64,000 bases of DNA from Mammaliicoccus sciuri (GTDB lineage Bacteria > Bacillota > Bacilli > Staphylococcales > Staphylococcaceae). The DNA lies in the NCBI RefSeq assembly GCF_002901825.1, contig NZ_PPQD01000034.1:252545-316544 (forward strand), read 5' to 3'. Shown here piece after piece: positions 1-9,882 of the stretch. A program made the position numbers and the translations under genes. The stretch's first letter is position 1. Every line of letters starts with the position of its first letter. Below the pieces are notes generated by a model, which saw only the letters and a program-made list of their open reading frames with translations, searched no databases and was not told where the DNA came from.

Positions 1-37
1 ATTTAGAAGAAGTATGATAGAATAAATTTATAAGGTA

Positions 38-262
38 GTCATCTGAAGTGTTCGTAATAAGCTTTTTATATTTTGACCTAACACTTTTGATCAAGGGAGC
101 CTAATTGGTTTTCTTAATAGCGCATACGCCTCGTAAGGAGGACATGCAAAATAAGAAACAGGGCACCCACCTGTATATAGCAGGCCAAAATGATCTAGCA
201 CTTAATATTACGGCACAATTGGATTCTATCGGTACGCAAGACTTTATGTCTTGCGTATTTTT
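38..262 (+). ncRNA. ssrS: 6S RNA
   Basis: Regulatory RNA that binds the housekeeping RNA polymerase holoenzyme by mimicking an open promoter. The far ends pair: GTG..CGTAATA at 48-59 with TATTACG.GCAC at 206-216. Between them lie the firmicute-type GCGCATACGCC and GTAAGGAGGACATGC segments near 120-146 and a large internal bubble. The RNA ends at a strong hairpin at 233-257. It lies directly upstream of tcdA, the position of 6S RNA in B. subtilis and S. aureus. The 5' end is approximate: a possible -10 is TATGAT at 13-18, with its -35 outside the window. A 67-codon open frame across it is judged a by-product. Confidence 0.85.
233..262 (+). terminator. Terminator of 6S RNA
   Basis: Perfect 10-bp stem TACGCAAGAC / GTCTTGCGTA with a 5-nt loop, followed by TTTTTG. 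It ends the 6S transcript just before the tcdA ribosome binding site. Confidence 0.85.
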
Positions 263-279
263 GTGTAAAGGAGTAAATA

Positions 280-1050
280 ATGATGAAGCATCAATTTTCA
301 AGAAATGAATTAGCGATTGGTAAAGAAGGCTTAGATTTATTAAAAAGTAAAACAGTAGTTGTCCTTGGTGTAGGCGGTGTAGGTTCATTTGCTGCTGAAG
401 CATTAGCGAGAACTAATATTGGTCATATCATATTAATAGATAAAGATGATGTAGATATCACAAATGTAAATAGACAATTACATGCTTTAACAACAACAAT
501 TGGTCAATCAAAAGTAGATTTAATGGAAGAGCGTATTAAATTAATTAATCCTGATTGTAAAGTCACTTCATTGCATATGTTCTATACTGAAGAAACTTAC
601 GAAGCTTTATTTAATGAATACGACATTGATTATTTTGTAGATGCTAGTGATACAATCATGTATAAAGTTCATCTTATGAAAGAGTGTTTAGAAAGAGGTA
701 TCGATGTTATCTCAAGTATGGGTGCTGCAAACAAAACAGACCCTACTAAATTTGAAATAGCTGATATTTCTAAAACACATACTGATCCTATGGCAAAAAT
801 TATACGTCTAAAATTAAGAAAAATGGGCATTCATAAAGGTATTAATGTTGTATTTAGTGATGAAAGTCCTATTATGATAAGAGAAGATGTAAAAGAAGTT
901 GTAGGCGATAAAAACGCAAAAGTTAGAAAGGCGCAAATGCCACCATCATCTAATGCTTTTGTACCAAGCGTTGTTGGGTTAATTTGTGCAAGCTATGTTG
1001 TGAATGATATTTTGAAAGATATCCCAGTAAAAAGAATCAAAGATAAATAG
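280..1050 (+). CDS. tcdA: tRNA threonylcarbamoyladenosine dehydratase TcdA
   Basis: E1/ThiF-superfamily enzyme that uses ATP to cyclise t6A at position 37 of ANN-decoding tRNAs into ct6A. A Rossmann nucleotide motif GVGGVG lies at residues 30-35, the acidic end of the next strand is ILID (D54), and DITNVNRQ at 59-66 is typical of the family. The 256-residue length fits. The zinc cysteine pairs of ThiF/MoeB are absent, as expected for TcdA. AAAGGAG at 267-273 serves ATG 280 or ATG 283 equally. The order tcdA-rarA-cymR matches Bacillus and Staphylococcus. Identity is firm; the start is uncertain by one codon. Confidence 0.92.
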   Translation: MMKHQFSRNELAIGKEGLDLLKSKTVVVLGVGGVGSFAAEALARTNIGHIILIDKDDVDITNVNRQLHALTTTIGQSKVDLMEERIKLINPDCKVTSLHMFYTEETYEALFNEYDIDYFVDASDTIMYKVHLMKECLERGIDVISSMGAANKTDPTKFEIADISKTHTDPMAKIIRLKLRKMGIHKGINVVFSDESPIMIREDVKEVVGDKNAKVRKAQMPPSSNAFVPSVVGLICASYVVNDILKDIPVKRIKDK

Positions 1051-1067
1051 CTAGCAGCTTTGATAAT

Positions 1068-1103
1068 AAAAAATGAGACTGGATACGTCCAGCCTCATTT
1101 TTT
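1068..1103. terminator. Bidirectional terminator between tcdA and rarA
   Basis: A-run, TGAG-A-CTGGA, loop TACG, TCCAG-C-CTCA, then T-run. The stem has one A.C mismatch and is flanked by A and T tracts, so it can stop both convergent genes. The last codons of rarA lie inside it. Confidence 0.8.
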
Positions 1104-2357
1104 TAAGTTGCGATATATTTCTGCTAATTTTTGTTCAGATTTAGATGTAAGCTTAGGTTGATAATATTGTTTGCCTTTTAAAGTATCAGGTAAATATTGT
1201 TGTTCTACATATCCATTTTCATAATTATGTGGGTATTTATAACCAATTGCATTTCCTAATTCTTTTGCACCTTGATAGTGTCCATCTTTCAAATGTTTCG
1301 GAACTAAACCAGCTTTACCTTTTCTAATGTCTGAAAGAGCTTCATCAATAGATACAATTGCTGAATTAGATTTAGGTGATAAGCAAAGTTCGATGACTGC
1401 TTGGCTTAAAGGTATACGGGCTTCTGGAAAGCCAAGTCGTTCACTCGCTTCAATAGCAGATAATGTTCTAGCTGCAGCACCTGGAGAAGCTAAACCGATA
1501 TCTTCATAGCTAATCACAAGAAGGCGTCTTGCAATAGTTGGCAAATCTCCCGCTTCAATTAATCTAGCTAAATAATGTAGCGCTGCGTCGACATCACTAC
1601 CTCTAATAGATTTTTGGAATGCACTCATAACATCATAATGTTGATCACCATCTTTATCGTGTTGGAAAGCGTTCTTTTGAATACAAACTTGCGCATCTTC
1701 AATTGTGACGTGACGTTTATCATCTTGAATATCAGCACTGAGTACAGCAAGTTCTAGCGCATTTAATGCACTTCTCACATCACCGTAACTTGCTTTTGCA
1801 AAATATTCTAACGCGTCTTTGTCTACAATAGGGGCATATGAGGCTAATCCATTTTCTTTATCTTCAATCGCTCTGTTTAAAGCAATTAAAATATCTTCTT
1901 CGTTTAGAGGATATAGTTCAAAAATTTGCGTTCTGCTTCGTATAGCTGGATTGATAGCATGGTATGGGTTTGACGTCGTTGCACCAATAAGTACAATTTT
2001 GCCTGATTCTAAATGAGGTAATAAGAAATCTTGTTTTGCCTTATCTAATCGATGAATTTCGTCTAGTAAAAGTATAACTTGTCCAGACATTTTGGCTTCT
2101 TCAACAACAAGTTGCATATCCTTTTTAGTGTTAGTGACAGCATTAAGTTGTCTAAATTTATATTGAGTACTCCCGGCGATAGCTTGGGCGATACTCGTTT
2201 TTCCAATTCCCGGAGGTCCATAAAAAATCATAGAAGTTAACTTTTTAGTGTTAACCATTCTTCTAATAATGGCTTTTGGACCGACTAAATGTTCTTGGCT
2301 TATAACATCATCTATCGTTTGAGGACGCATTCTATAAGCTAATGGTTCGTTTTTCAT
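1095..2357 (-). CDS. rarA: Replication-associated recombination protein A (RarA/MgsA)
   Basis: Clamp-loader-like AAA+ ATPase of 420 residues that acts at stalled replication forks. Walker A is GPPGIGKT at residues 47-54 and Walker B is LLLDEIH with D99 and E100. The C-terminal half carries the MgsA tetramerisation region, with the family-typical stretch YPHNYENGYVEQQYLP near 375-390. The start ATG at 2357 follows GAAAGG on the minus strand. It is convergent with tcdA and divergent from cymR, the usual firmicute arrangement. Nothing is unusual in the sequence. Confidence 0.95.
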   Translation of the reverse strand: MKNEPLAYRMRPQTIDDVISQEHLVGPKAIIRRMVNTKKLTSMIFYGPPGIGKTSIAQAIAGSTQYKFRQLNAVTNTKKDMQLVVEEAKMSGQVILLLDEIHRLDKAKQDFLLPHLESGKIVLIGATTSNPYHAINPAIRSRTQIFELYPLNEEDILIALNRAIEDKENGLASYAPIVDKDALEYFAKASYGDVRSALNALELAVLSADIQDDKRHVTIEDAQVCIQKNAFQHDKDGDQHYDVMSAFQKSIRGSDVDAALHYLARLIEAGDLPTIARRLLVISYEDIGLASPGAAARTLSAIEASERLGFPEARIPLSQAVIELCLSPKSNSAIVSIDEALSDIRKGKAGLVPKHLKDGHYQGAKELGNAIGYKYPHNYENGYVEQQYLPDTLKGKQYYQPKLTSKSEQKLAEIYRNLKK

Positions 2358-2446
2358 TTGGAATCAACCTTTCTAATTACTCAAAGTGTACAAAAAATGA
2401 TAAAATGAATTAATAATATTTTTTTAGAAAATAAGAGGTGTAGTAC

Positions 2447-2866
2447 ATGAAAATTTCTACTAAAGGACGATATGGCTTAACACTTATGATATCGTTGACT
2501 AAGCGTTATGGTCAAGGATGTACATCTTTAAAGTCAATCGCTGAAGAAAACAATTTAAGTGATTTATATTTAGAACAATTAGTAGGACCACTACGTAATG
2601 CTGGTCTTATTAAAAGTGTAAGAGGTGCCAAAGGGGGCTATCAATTACAAAAAGCACCATCAGAAATTACAGCTGGTGATGTGATTAGATTGTTAGAAGG
2701 GCCAATTACACCTGTTGAAGGTATAGAAGACGAGCCACCTGCACAACAACAATTGTGGATTCGTATTAGAGATGCTGTAAAAGAAGTTCTAGATAATACA
2801 ACACTAGAATACTTAGCAAATTATACAAATGAAGATGAACTAGAAGGATATATGTTCTATATCTAG
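2447..2866 (+). CDS. cymR: Rrf2-family cysteine metabolism repressor CymR
   Basis: Winged-helix regulator of 139 residues. In Bacillus and Staphylococcus, CymR with cysteine synthase CysK represses sulfur and cysteine uptake genes. The N-terminus MKISTKGRYGLTLM, the helix-turn-helix through residue 55 and the wing RGAKGGYQL are classic Rrf2. The three-cysteine Fe-S cluster motif of IscR/NsrR is absent, as in CymR. The ribosome binding site AGAGGTG is at 2434-2440. In S. aureus the next gene is the cysteine desulfurase; here about 4 kb of accessory genes intervene. Confidence 0.93.
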   Translation: MKISTKGRYGLTLMISLTKRYGQGCTSLKSIAEENNLSDLYLEQLVGPLRNAGLIKSVRGAKGGYQLQKAPSEITAGDVIRLLEGPITPVEGIEDEPPAQQQLWIRIRDAVKEVLDNTTLEYLANYTNEDELEGYMFYI

Positions 2867-2882
2867 TTCACAAATTAAATTG

Positions 2883-2928
2883 GATAGCAATCTTCAAGAC
2901 GAATATTGGAGATTGCTATCTTATTTTT
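2883..2928 (+). terminator. Terminator of cymR
   Basis: Perfect 11-bp stem GATAGCAATCT (2883-2893) / AGATTGCTATC (2910-2920), followed by TTATTTTTTA. It separates cymR from the accessory genes downstream. Confidence 0.85.
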
Positions 2929-2947
2929 TATTGCTTAACTGTATTGA

Positions 2948-3000
2948 ATTCATGCCTAACTGCACAAAATATTCCGTTATTTTAACAGTTAAGCATGAAT
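2948..3000. repeat. Long inverted repeat upstream of the V8-like protease
   Basis: Arms ATTCATGCCTAACTG (2948-2962) and CAGTTAAGCATGAAT (2986-3000) are complementary except for one C/A mismatch, with a 23-nt AT-rich loop. No T-run follows, so it is not a terminator. It lies 82 bp before the protease start and could be an operator, a DNA cruciform or the trace of an insertion. A partial third TAACTG occurs at 2937-2942. Confidence 0.7.
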
Positions 3001-3081
3001 ATGTGCTAAGTAGTGTAATATTCCCCTTCGATATAACTTTCATATTAAGATAGTTGTACACTACAACAAAGGGGAGAGTAT

Positions 3082-3816
3082 ATGAAAAATTTAAAACGAT
3101 ACATATTAAGTGTAGTAGCAGTTTTATTATTAAGTTTCATAGCATTACCGTTTGAAGTTAACGCAAAGACAGATGGTCCGTCATCTAGAGTTATATTACC
3201 TAAAAATGATCGTACACAAATTACGAATACAACGTCTGCACATTATCAATCTATTGCATTCGCTGATATCGGAGGTACATCAATTGCATCAGGTGTTGTT
3301 GTCGGTAAAAATACCGTTCTTACAAATAAACACGTTGTAGATGCTACTAATGGTGATGCTTCTGTATTAAAATTCTCACCAGCAGCAAATGGCGATGGGA
3401 ATTTCCCAGCTGGTACATTTACAGCAACTGATTATAAAGTAGCGCCAGGCGGTGAAGATTTAGCAGTTGTTACAGTGGGTAAAAATAGTAATGGTCAATC
3501 TATTGGTGACGCTGTTCAAGCAGCAACAATCGCTGATACATCTTCAGTTAAAAAAGGAGATGACATTACGGTAACAGGTTATCCAGGAGATAAACCTATC
3601 GCGACATTATGGGAAAGTAAAGGTAATGTATTATCTGCTTCAGGTAGTGACGTATCTTACGACTTAAGTACTTATGGTGGTAATTCAGGTTCACCAATCT
3701 TTAATTCAAATAGCCAAGTTATTGGTTTACATTATGGTGGCGTACCAGATAGCCATAACAGTGGCGTGCTTTTTAACAGCAACGTTCAACAATTTATACA
3801 AAGTAATTTAAAATAA
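3082..3816 (+). CDS. Secreted V8-like glutamyl endopeptidase (S1B family)
   Basis: Exported serine protease of 244 residues. Residues 1-28 are a signal peptide (KNLKRY, hydrophobic core, VNA cleavage site). A very short propeptide, 29-36, ends in R36, after which VILPKNDRTQIT matches the mature start of S. aureus V8 protease. The catalytic triad is H84 (TNKHVV), D126 (GEDLAVV) and S202 (GGNSGSP). T197 and H217 (IGLHYGG) correspond to the V8 residues that select glutamate. The repetitive Pro-Asp-Asn tail of SspA is missing, as in Esp and Spl-type proteases. The ribosome binding site AAAGGGGAG precedes ATG 3082. Nearby sal(A) and the absence of this gene at the S. aureus locus mark it as accessory. 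Confidence 0.9.
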   Translation: MKNLKRYILSVVAVLLLSFIALPFEVNAKTDGPSSRVILPKNDRTQITNTTSAHYQSIAFADIGGTSIASGVVVGKNTVLTNKHVVDATNGDASVLKFSPAANGDGNFPAGTFTATDYKVAPGGEDLAVVTVGKNSNGQSIGDAVQAATIADTSSVKKGDDITVTGYPGDKPIATLWESKGNVLSASGSDVSYDLSTYGGNSGSPIFNSNSQVIGLHYGGVPDSHNSGVLFNSNVQQFIQSNLK

Positions 3817-3863
3817 AAAAACGATCATAAAGTGATAACTTATCACTTTATGATCGTTTTTTT
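3814..3863. terminator. Strong bidirectional terminator, protease / monooxygenase
   Basis: Perfect 18-bp complementary arms at 3821-3838 and 3840-3857 (ACGATCATAAAGTGATAA and its complement), flanked by A7 and T7. It serves both convergent genes. Confidence 0.9.
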
Positions 3864-4872
3864 ATGCTTCCCCGTATACATCATCTACAATTTTCTTGAA
3901 TGATTCATATGATTGATATTGTTTATCTAAATCATAAATATAGCTTACCGCCATAATTTCATCGACATTGTATTTCTTTTGGAAATCTATCAATTGTTGT
4001 TTTACAGTTTCTTCACTACCTATGAAAGAAGTGTTTGTTTTAGATTGTGCCATATATTTTTCCTGTGGAGACCAAATGTTTTCAAGTTGATCAGTAGGTG
4101 GTTGTAATGGCATGCGCGCATTTCTTACAATGCTTAAAAACATTAAGTGCATTGTTGAAGATAAATATGTCGCTTCTTCGTCAGTTTCACCGACAATAAC
4201 ATTTAAACAAACGGCCATATAAGGTTCATTTAAATATTCTGATGGCTCAAATAAGTCTCTATATATTTCGATTGCTTGAGACATTTGATCTGGTGCAAAG
4301 TGTGCTGCAAAGACGTATGGTAAACCTAATCGAGCAGCTAAATGTGCAGAGTCCGTTGAAGAACCTAACACATAAATCGGAATGTTTGTATCTACGCCTG
4401 GATATGGTCTTACATATGATTGTTGTTCTTCAGGACCGAAATATTGTAGTAATTGTTTAATATCATCACCAAATGTATATACACCTTTATGTGAATCTCT
4501 TCTTAGTGCAGAAGCGGTCATCATATCCGTACCTGGTGCTCGCCCTAAGCCAAGATTTAATCTATTTGGAAACATTGTAGCCATTGTTCCAAATTGCTCA
4601 GCAACAATAAGAGGTGCATGGTTAGGTAACATGATGCCGCCAGAACCAACTTGAATAGACTCTGTATGTTCAAGTGTATGTTGAATGAGTAGAGCAGTTG
4701 CAGAACTCACTAAATTTGGTGCATTATGATGTTCAGCAATCCAATAACGTTCATAGCCTAATTTTTCTACATTTTGAGCGAGTGATACCATATTCTTAAT
4801 GGCATCTTGCTCCGTTTCACCTTTTCTAAGTGGAACTAGATTTAATGCAGAAACTGGGAATTTTGATTTCAT
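3862..4872 (-). CDS. Luciferase-like (LLM) flavin-dependent monooxygenase
   Basis: Predicted TIM-barrel flavin oxidoreductase of the bacterial luciferase superfamily, 336 residues, probably cytoplasmic and using reduced FMN. Family marks: N-terminal VSALNLVPLRKGET, RYWIAEHHNAPNLVSSA around 42-58, VGSGGIMLPNHAPLIVAEQFG around 76-96, and LGLGRAPGTD around 107-116. The closest general type is the MsnO8/YceB-like group of firmicutes; the substrate cannot be read. The start ATG 4872 is preceded by AAGGAGCG on the minus strand. It is divergent from sal(A) and convergent with the protease, so it is probably transcribed alone. Confidence 0.85.
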   Translation of the reverse strand: MKSKFPVSALNLVPLRKGETEQDAIKNMVSLAQNVEKLGYERYWIAEHHNAPNLVSSATALLIQHTLEHTESIQVGSGGIMLPNHAPLIVAEQFGTMATMFPNRLNLGLGRAPGTDMMTASALRRDSHKGVYTFGDDIKQLLQYFGPEEQQSYVRPYPGVDTNIPIYVLGSSTDSAHLAARLGLPYVFAAHFAPDQMSQAIEIYRDLFEPSEYLNEPYMAVCLNVIVGETDEEATYLSSTMHLMFLSIVRNARMPLQPPTDQLENIWSPQEKYMAQSKTNTSFIGSEETVKQQLIDFQKKYNVDEIMAVSYIYDLDKQYQSYESFKKIVDDVYGEA

Positions 4873-4953
4873 TTTGTGACGCTCCTTACATAATTATATA
4901 TTGGAAGTATATCAACTGTATTTATGTTGTACTATTTAATTGCTCAACAACAT

Positions 4954-4982
4954 TTGACTATTGTGTTACTAAAAGTTATAAT
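4954..4982 (+). promoter_or_regulatory. Promoter of sal(A)
   Basis: TTGACT (4954-4959), 17-bp spacer, TATAAT (4977-4982). Predicted transcription start is near 4989, which leaves a leader of about 200 nt before the ATG at 5190. Confidence 0.8.
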
Positions 4983-4988
4983 AAATGC

Positions 4989-5189
4989 AAATTTACAGAG
5001 AGGTGGCATCAATAATAGGCATGGATATCCAATAATTTTTTGCGCTAATAGAAAATAACGTAAAAAAACCATTGTGTTGCACAATGATGATTGGATAAGT
5101 ATGTCTATAATATGATGTTGCCGTTACAAACCGAGAATAGTGTAATGGTGCGTCTTCATGTGTAATACATGGGTAGAGGAGGCTACATT
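4989..5189 (+). promoter_or_regulatory. sal(A) leader, candidate attenuation region
   Basis: Untranslated leader of about 200 nt. AGAGAGGTGG at 4997-5006 resembles a ribosome binding site. It precedes a tiny frame that ends in TAA at 5033-5035 and could start at GTG 5003 (overlapping the site) or ATG 5021 (MDIQ). Hairpin CATTGTG-TTG-CACAATG is at 5070-5086, and CATGT-GTAAT-ACATG at 5157-5171 sits just before the sal(A) ribosome binding site (AGAGGAGG 5175-5182). Drug-sensing leaders with short peptides control many ABC-F genes; whether this one does is inference. Confidence 0.55.
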
Positions 5190-6815
5190 ATGCTATTTTT
5201 ATTTGAAGAAAAAGCATTAGAAGTTGAACATAAAGTATTAATACCCGAGTTGACTTTTTCAATAGAGGACCATGAACATTTAGCAATCGTTGGTGTTAAT
5301 GGTGTTGGAAAATCAACATTATTAAAAGTCATTCATCAAGATCAATCAGTTGATTCAGCGATGATGGAACAAGATTTAACACCTTATTATGATTGGACTG
5401 TTATGGATTATATAATTGAATCATATCCTGAAATCGCAAAGATTAGATTGCAACTTAATCATACAGATATGATTAATAAATATATTGAATTAGATGGATA
5501 CATTATAGAAGGTGAAATCGTAACAGAAGCAAAAAAGCTCGGAATAAAAGAGGAACAACTAGAACAGAAAATTTCTACTTTAAGTGGTGGAGAACAAACA
5601 AAAGTATCATTTTTAAAAGTGAAAATGTCTAAAGCATCATTACTATTAATCGATGAACCAACAAACCACATGGATTTAGAAATGAAGGAATGGTTGACGA
5701 AAGCTTTTAAACAAGAACAACGTGCTATATTATTTGTATCTCATGACCGAACATTTTTAAATGAAACGCCAGATGCTATATTAGAATTGAGTCTTGATGG
5801 GGCTAAGAAGTATATCGGTAAATACGATAAATACAAACAACAAAAAGATATAGAGCATGAAACATTAAAGCTACAGTATGAAAAACATCAAAAAGAACAA
5901 GCGGCCATTGAAGAAACGATTAAAAAATATAAAGCATGGTATCAAAAAGCAGAACAAAGTGCTTCTGTGAGAAGCCCATATCAACAAAAACAATTAAGTA
6001 AGTTAGCGAAACGGTTTAAATCAAAAGAACAACAATTAAATCGTAAACTTGATCAAGAGCATATCCCAAATCCACATAAAAAAGAGAAAACTTTCTCAAT
6101 ACAACATCATAATTTTAAATCACATTATTTAGTTCAATTTAATCATGTTTCGTTTGCTTATGATAACCGGAAAATATTCGATGATGTATCATTCTATATT
6201 AAGCGAAATCAAAATGTTATTGTTGAAGGCAGAAATGGTACAGGTAAATCAACTTTAATCAAATTGATACTCGGTGAACTAGAGCCAACTAAAGGTGATA
6301 TAACTGTTCATCCAGAATTAGAAATTGGATATTTCTCTCAAGATTTTGAGAATTTAAATATGCATCATACTGTCTTAGATGAAATATTAGAAATTCCTGA
6401 AATGAAAGAAGCAGATGCAAGAACCATATTAGCAAGCTTTTATTTTGATAAAGATAGGATAAATGATGTTGTTGAAACACTATCGATGGGTGAAAAATGT
6501 AGGTTACAATTTGTAAAATTATATTTTTCAAATCCTCATATTATGATATTAGATGAGCCAACAAACTATTTCGATATTGGCATGCAAGAAAAAATCATTC
6601 AATTAATACAATCATTTCAAGGTTCGGTCCTTATTGTATCTCATGATAATTATTTTAAATCACAAATTAAAGATCAGACTTGGACTATGAAAAATCATCA
6701 AATGACGCATGAAAATGTTCAAGTCAAAGATCCTATTAATACAGAATCTATGAAACATCATTTAAAAGAATTAGAACAATATACAGATGAAAGAAATCGT
6801 GAAACAGAGTTCTAG
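5190..6815 (+). CDS. sal(A): ABC-F ribosomal protection protein Sal(A)
   Basis: Cytoplasmic ABC-F ATPase of 541 residues without membrane segments. First ATPase: Walker A GVNGVGKST (35-43), signature LSGGEQ (131-136), Walker B LLLIDEPTNH (D155, E156). A charged interdomain linker of about 100 residues (roughly 190-290) follows; it is the part that reaches into the ribosome. Second ATPase: Walker A GRNGTGKST (347-355), a degenerate signature LSMGEK, and ILDEPTNYFD. Known Sal(A) proteins have this length and give lincosamide, streptogramin A and pleuromutilin resistance in M. sciuri; resistance here is inferred. ATG 5190 is chosen because the in-frame ATG at 5169 would translate the ribosome binding site itself. 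No terminator is visible before yrvO. Confidence 0.88.
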   Translation: MLFLFEEKALEVEHKVLIPELTFSIEDHEHLAIVGVNGVGKSTLLKVIHQDQSVDSAMMEQDLTPYYDWTVMDYIIESYPEIAKIRLQLNHTDMINKYIELDGYIIEGEIVTEAKKLGIKEEQLEQKISTLSGGEQTKVSFLKVKMSKASLLLIDEPTNHMDLEMKEWLTKAFKQEQRAILFVSHDRTFLNETPDAILELSLDGAKKYIGKYDKYKQQKDIEHETLKLQYEKHQKEQAAIEETIKKYKAWYQKAEQSASVRSPYQQKQLSKLAKRFKSKEQQLNRKLDQEHIPNPHKKEKTFSIQHHNFKSHYLVQFNHVSFAYDNRKIFDDVSFYIKRNQNVIVEGRNGTGKSTLIKLILGELEPTKGDITVHPELEIGYFSQDFENLNMHHTVLDEILEIPEMKEADARTILASFYFDKDRINDVVETLSMGEKCRLQFVKLYFSNPHIMILDEPTNYFDIGMQEKIIQLIQSFQGSVLIVSHDNYFKSQIKDQTWTMKNHQMTHENVQVKDPINTESMKHHLKELEQYTDERNRETEF

Positions 6816-6874
6816 TCTTTTCATAAAAATGGTGCTAGAATAGGTACATTGAAAACTAAGAAAGGACGTTCAAC

Positions 6875-9125
<2,251 letters not shown>

Positions 9126-9130
9126 AATAT

Positions 9131-9167
9131 ATAGACTGAGATAAATTTATGTCTCAGTCTATTTTTA
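9131..9167 (+). terminator. Terminator after mnmA
   Basis: Perfect 11-bp stem ATAGACTGAGA (9131-9141) / TCTCAGTCTAT (9152-9162), then TTTT. Confidence 0.85.
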
Positions 9168-9171
9168 TCTT

Positions 9172-9180
9172 TGTTATAAT
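9172..9180 (+). promoter_or_regulatory. Extended -10 element before the TPR gene
   Basis: TGTTATAAT (TGN plus TATAAT) lies directly after the mnmA terminator. No good -35 is visible at 17 bp, so it would rely on the extended -10. It would start the yrrB-recD2 transcript. Confidence 0.5.
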
Positions 9181-9211
9181 AGCAAGTAATGATATTTAAA
9201 GGAGTCACAAC

Positions 9212-9880
9212 ATGCATAGTGAAGAACAAATTGTTAAATTAATTCAAAATAAAAAATTCGACGAAGCATTGTCCCATTTATTTGAAAATATAGAAGAAGA
9301 TCCGAAAGAAGTAACCAATTATATCAATGCAGGGACAATATTAGCAGAAGCAAATGATATTGAAAGAGCTGAGAAATTCTTTCAAAAGGCCATTACTATA
9401 AACGAAAGTCATGGTGGTGCTTATTATAGTCTTGCAAATTTATACTACAACCAACAGCGTTTTGACGAAGCAATTAAGTTATATCAACATGCGATAAAAA
9501 GAGGGCTTAATGATGCTGATACTAATTTTATGTTAGGAATGAGTTTCAACGAATTAGGTGCGCATACTGAAGCTTTGCCGTATTTAATGAGAGCTCATGA
9601 GCTAAATGAAGATGATGTAGAAATTGGATTCCAATACGGATTAACATTATGCCAATTAGAAATGTTTGATGAGGCCATTGTGCAACTTGAAAAAGTATTA
9701 GAAAAAGATTCAAAACATGTAGACGCATTATACAATTTAGGTTTGGCTAAATATATGAAAAATGAAAATGCTGAAGAAGCGCTTGTTTATTTTAGAAAAG
9801 CGGTCCACATTCAACCAGATCATTTATTAAGTGGTCATGCTATCAACATGTTTGAACAATTATTAGAAGAGGAGGACTAA
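9212..9880 (+). CDS. Tetratricopeptide repeat protein (YrrB-like)
   Basis: Cytoplasmic helical scaffold of 222 residues made of about six tandem TPR units; the consensus W/Y-G-Y-A-P spacing is clear in NAGTILAEANDIERAEKFFQ, YYSLANLYYNQQRFDEAIKL and LYNLGLAKYMKNENAEEAL. There is no catalytic motif or signal peptide. In B. subtilis the equivalent yrrB also lies between mnmA and recD2. Its partner is unknown. Ribosome binding site AAAGGAG is near 9200. It is followed 2 nt later by recD2, whose ribosome binding site is inside this gene. Confidence 0.88.
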   Translation: MHSEEQIVKLIQNKKFDEALSHLFENIEEDPKEVTNYINAGTILAEANDIERAEKFFQKAITINESHGGAYYSLANLYYNQQRFDEAIKLYQHAIKRGLNDADTNFMLGMSFNELGAHTEALPYLMRAHELNEDDVEIGFQYGLTLCQLEMFDEAIVQLEKVLEKDSKHVDALYNLGLAKYMKNENAEEALVYFRKAVHIQPDHLLSGHAINMFEQLLEEED

Positions 9881-9882
9881 CA

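Noticed and set aside
105-308. 67-codon + strand frame and a 100-codon minus frame over the first 400 bases
   Set aside because: They lie across a recognisable 6S RNA and the tcdA start, and have no ribosome binding site or known protein pattern.
2413-2430. CodY-like box upstream of cymR
   Set aside because: The T-run followed by AGAAAATA matches only about 11 of 15 consensus positions, which is expected by chance in AT-rich DNA.
5091-5111. Second sal(A) promoter with TTGGAT and TATAAT
   Set aside because: The spacing is only 9 bp; the upstream TTGACT-17-TATAAT is far better.
5169-5189. Longer sal(A) start at ATG 5169
   Set aside because: The extra codons translate the AGAGGAGG ribosome binding site; ATG 5190 is ideally spaced and gives the 541-residue Sal(A) length.
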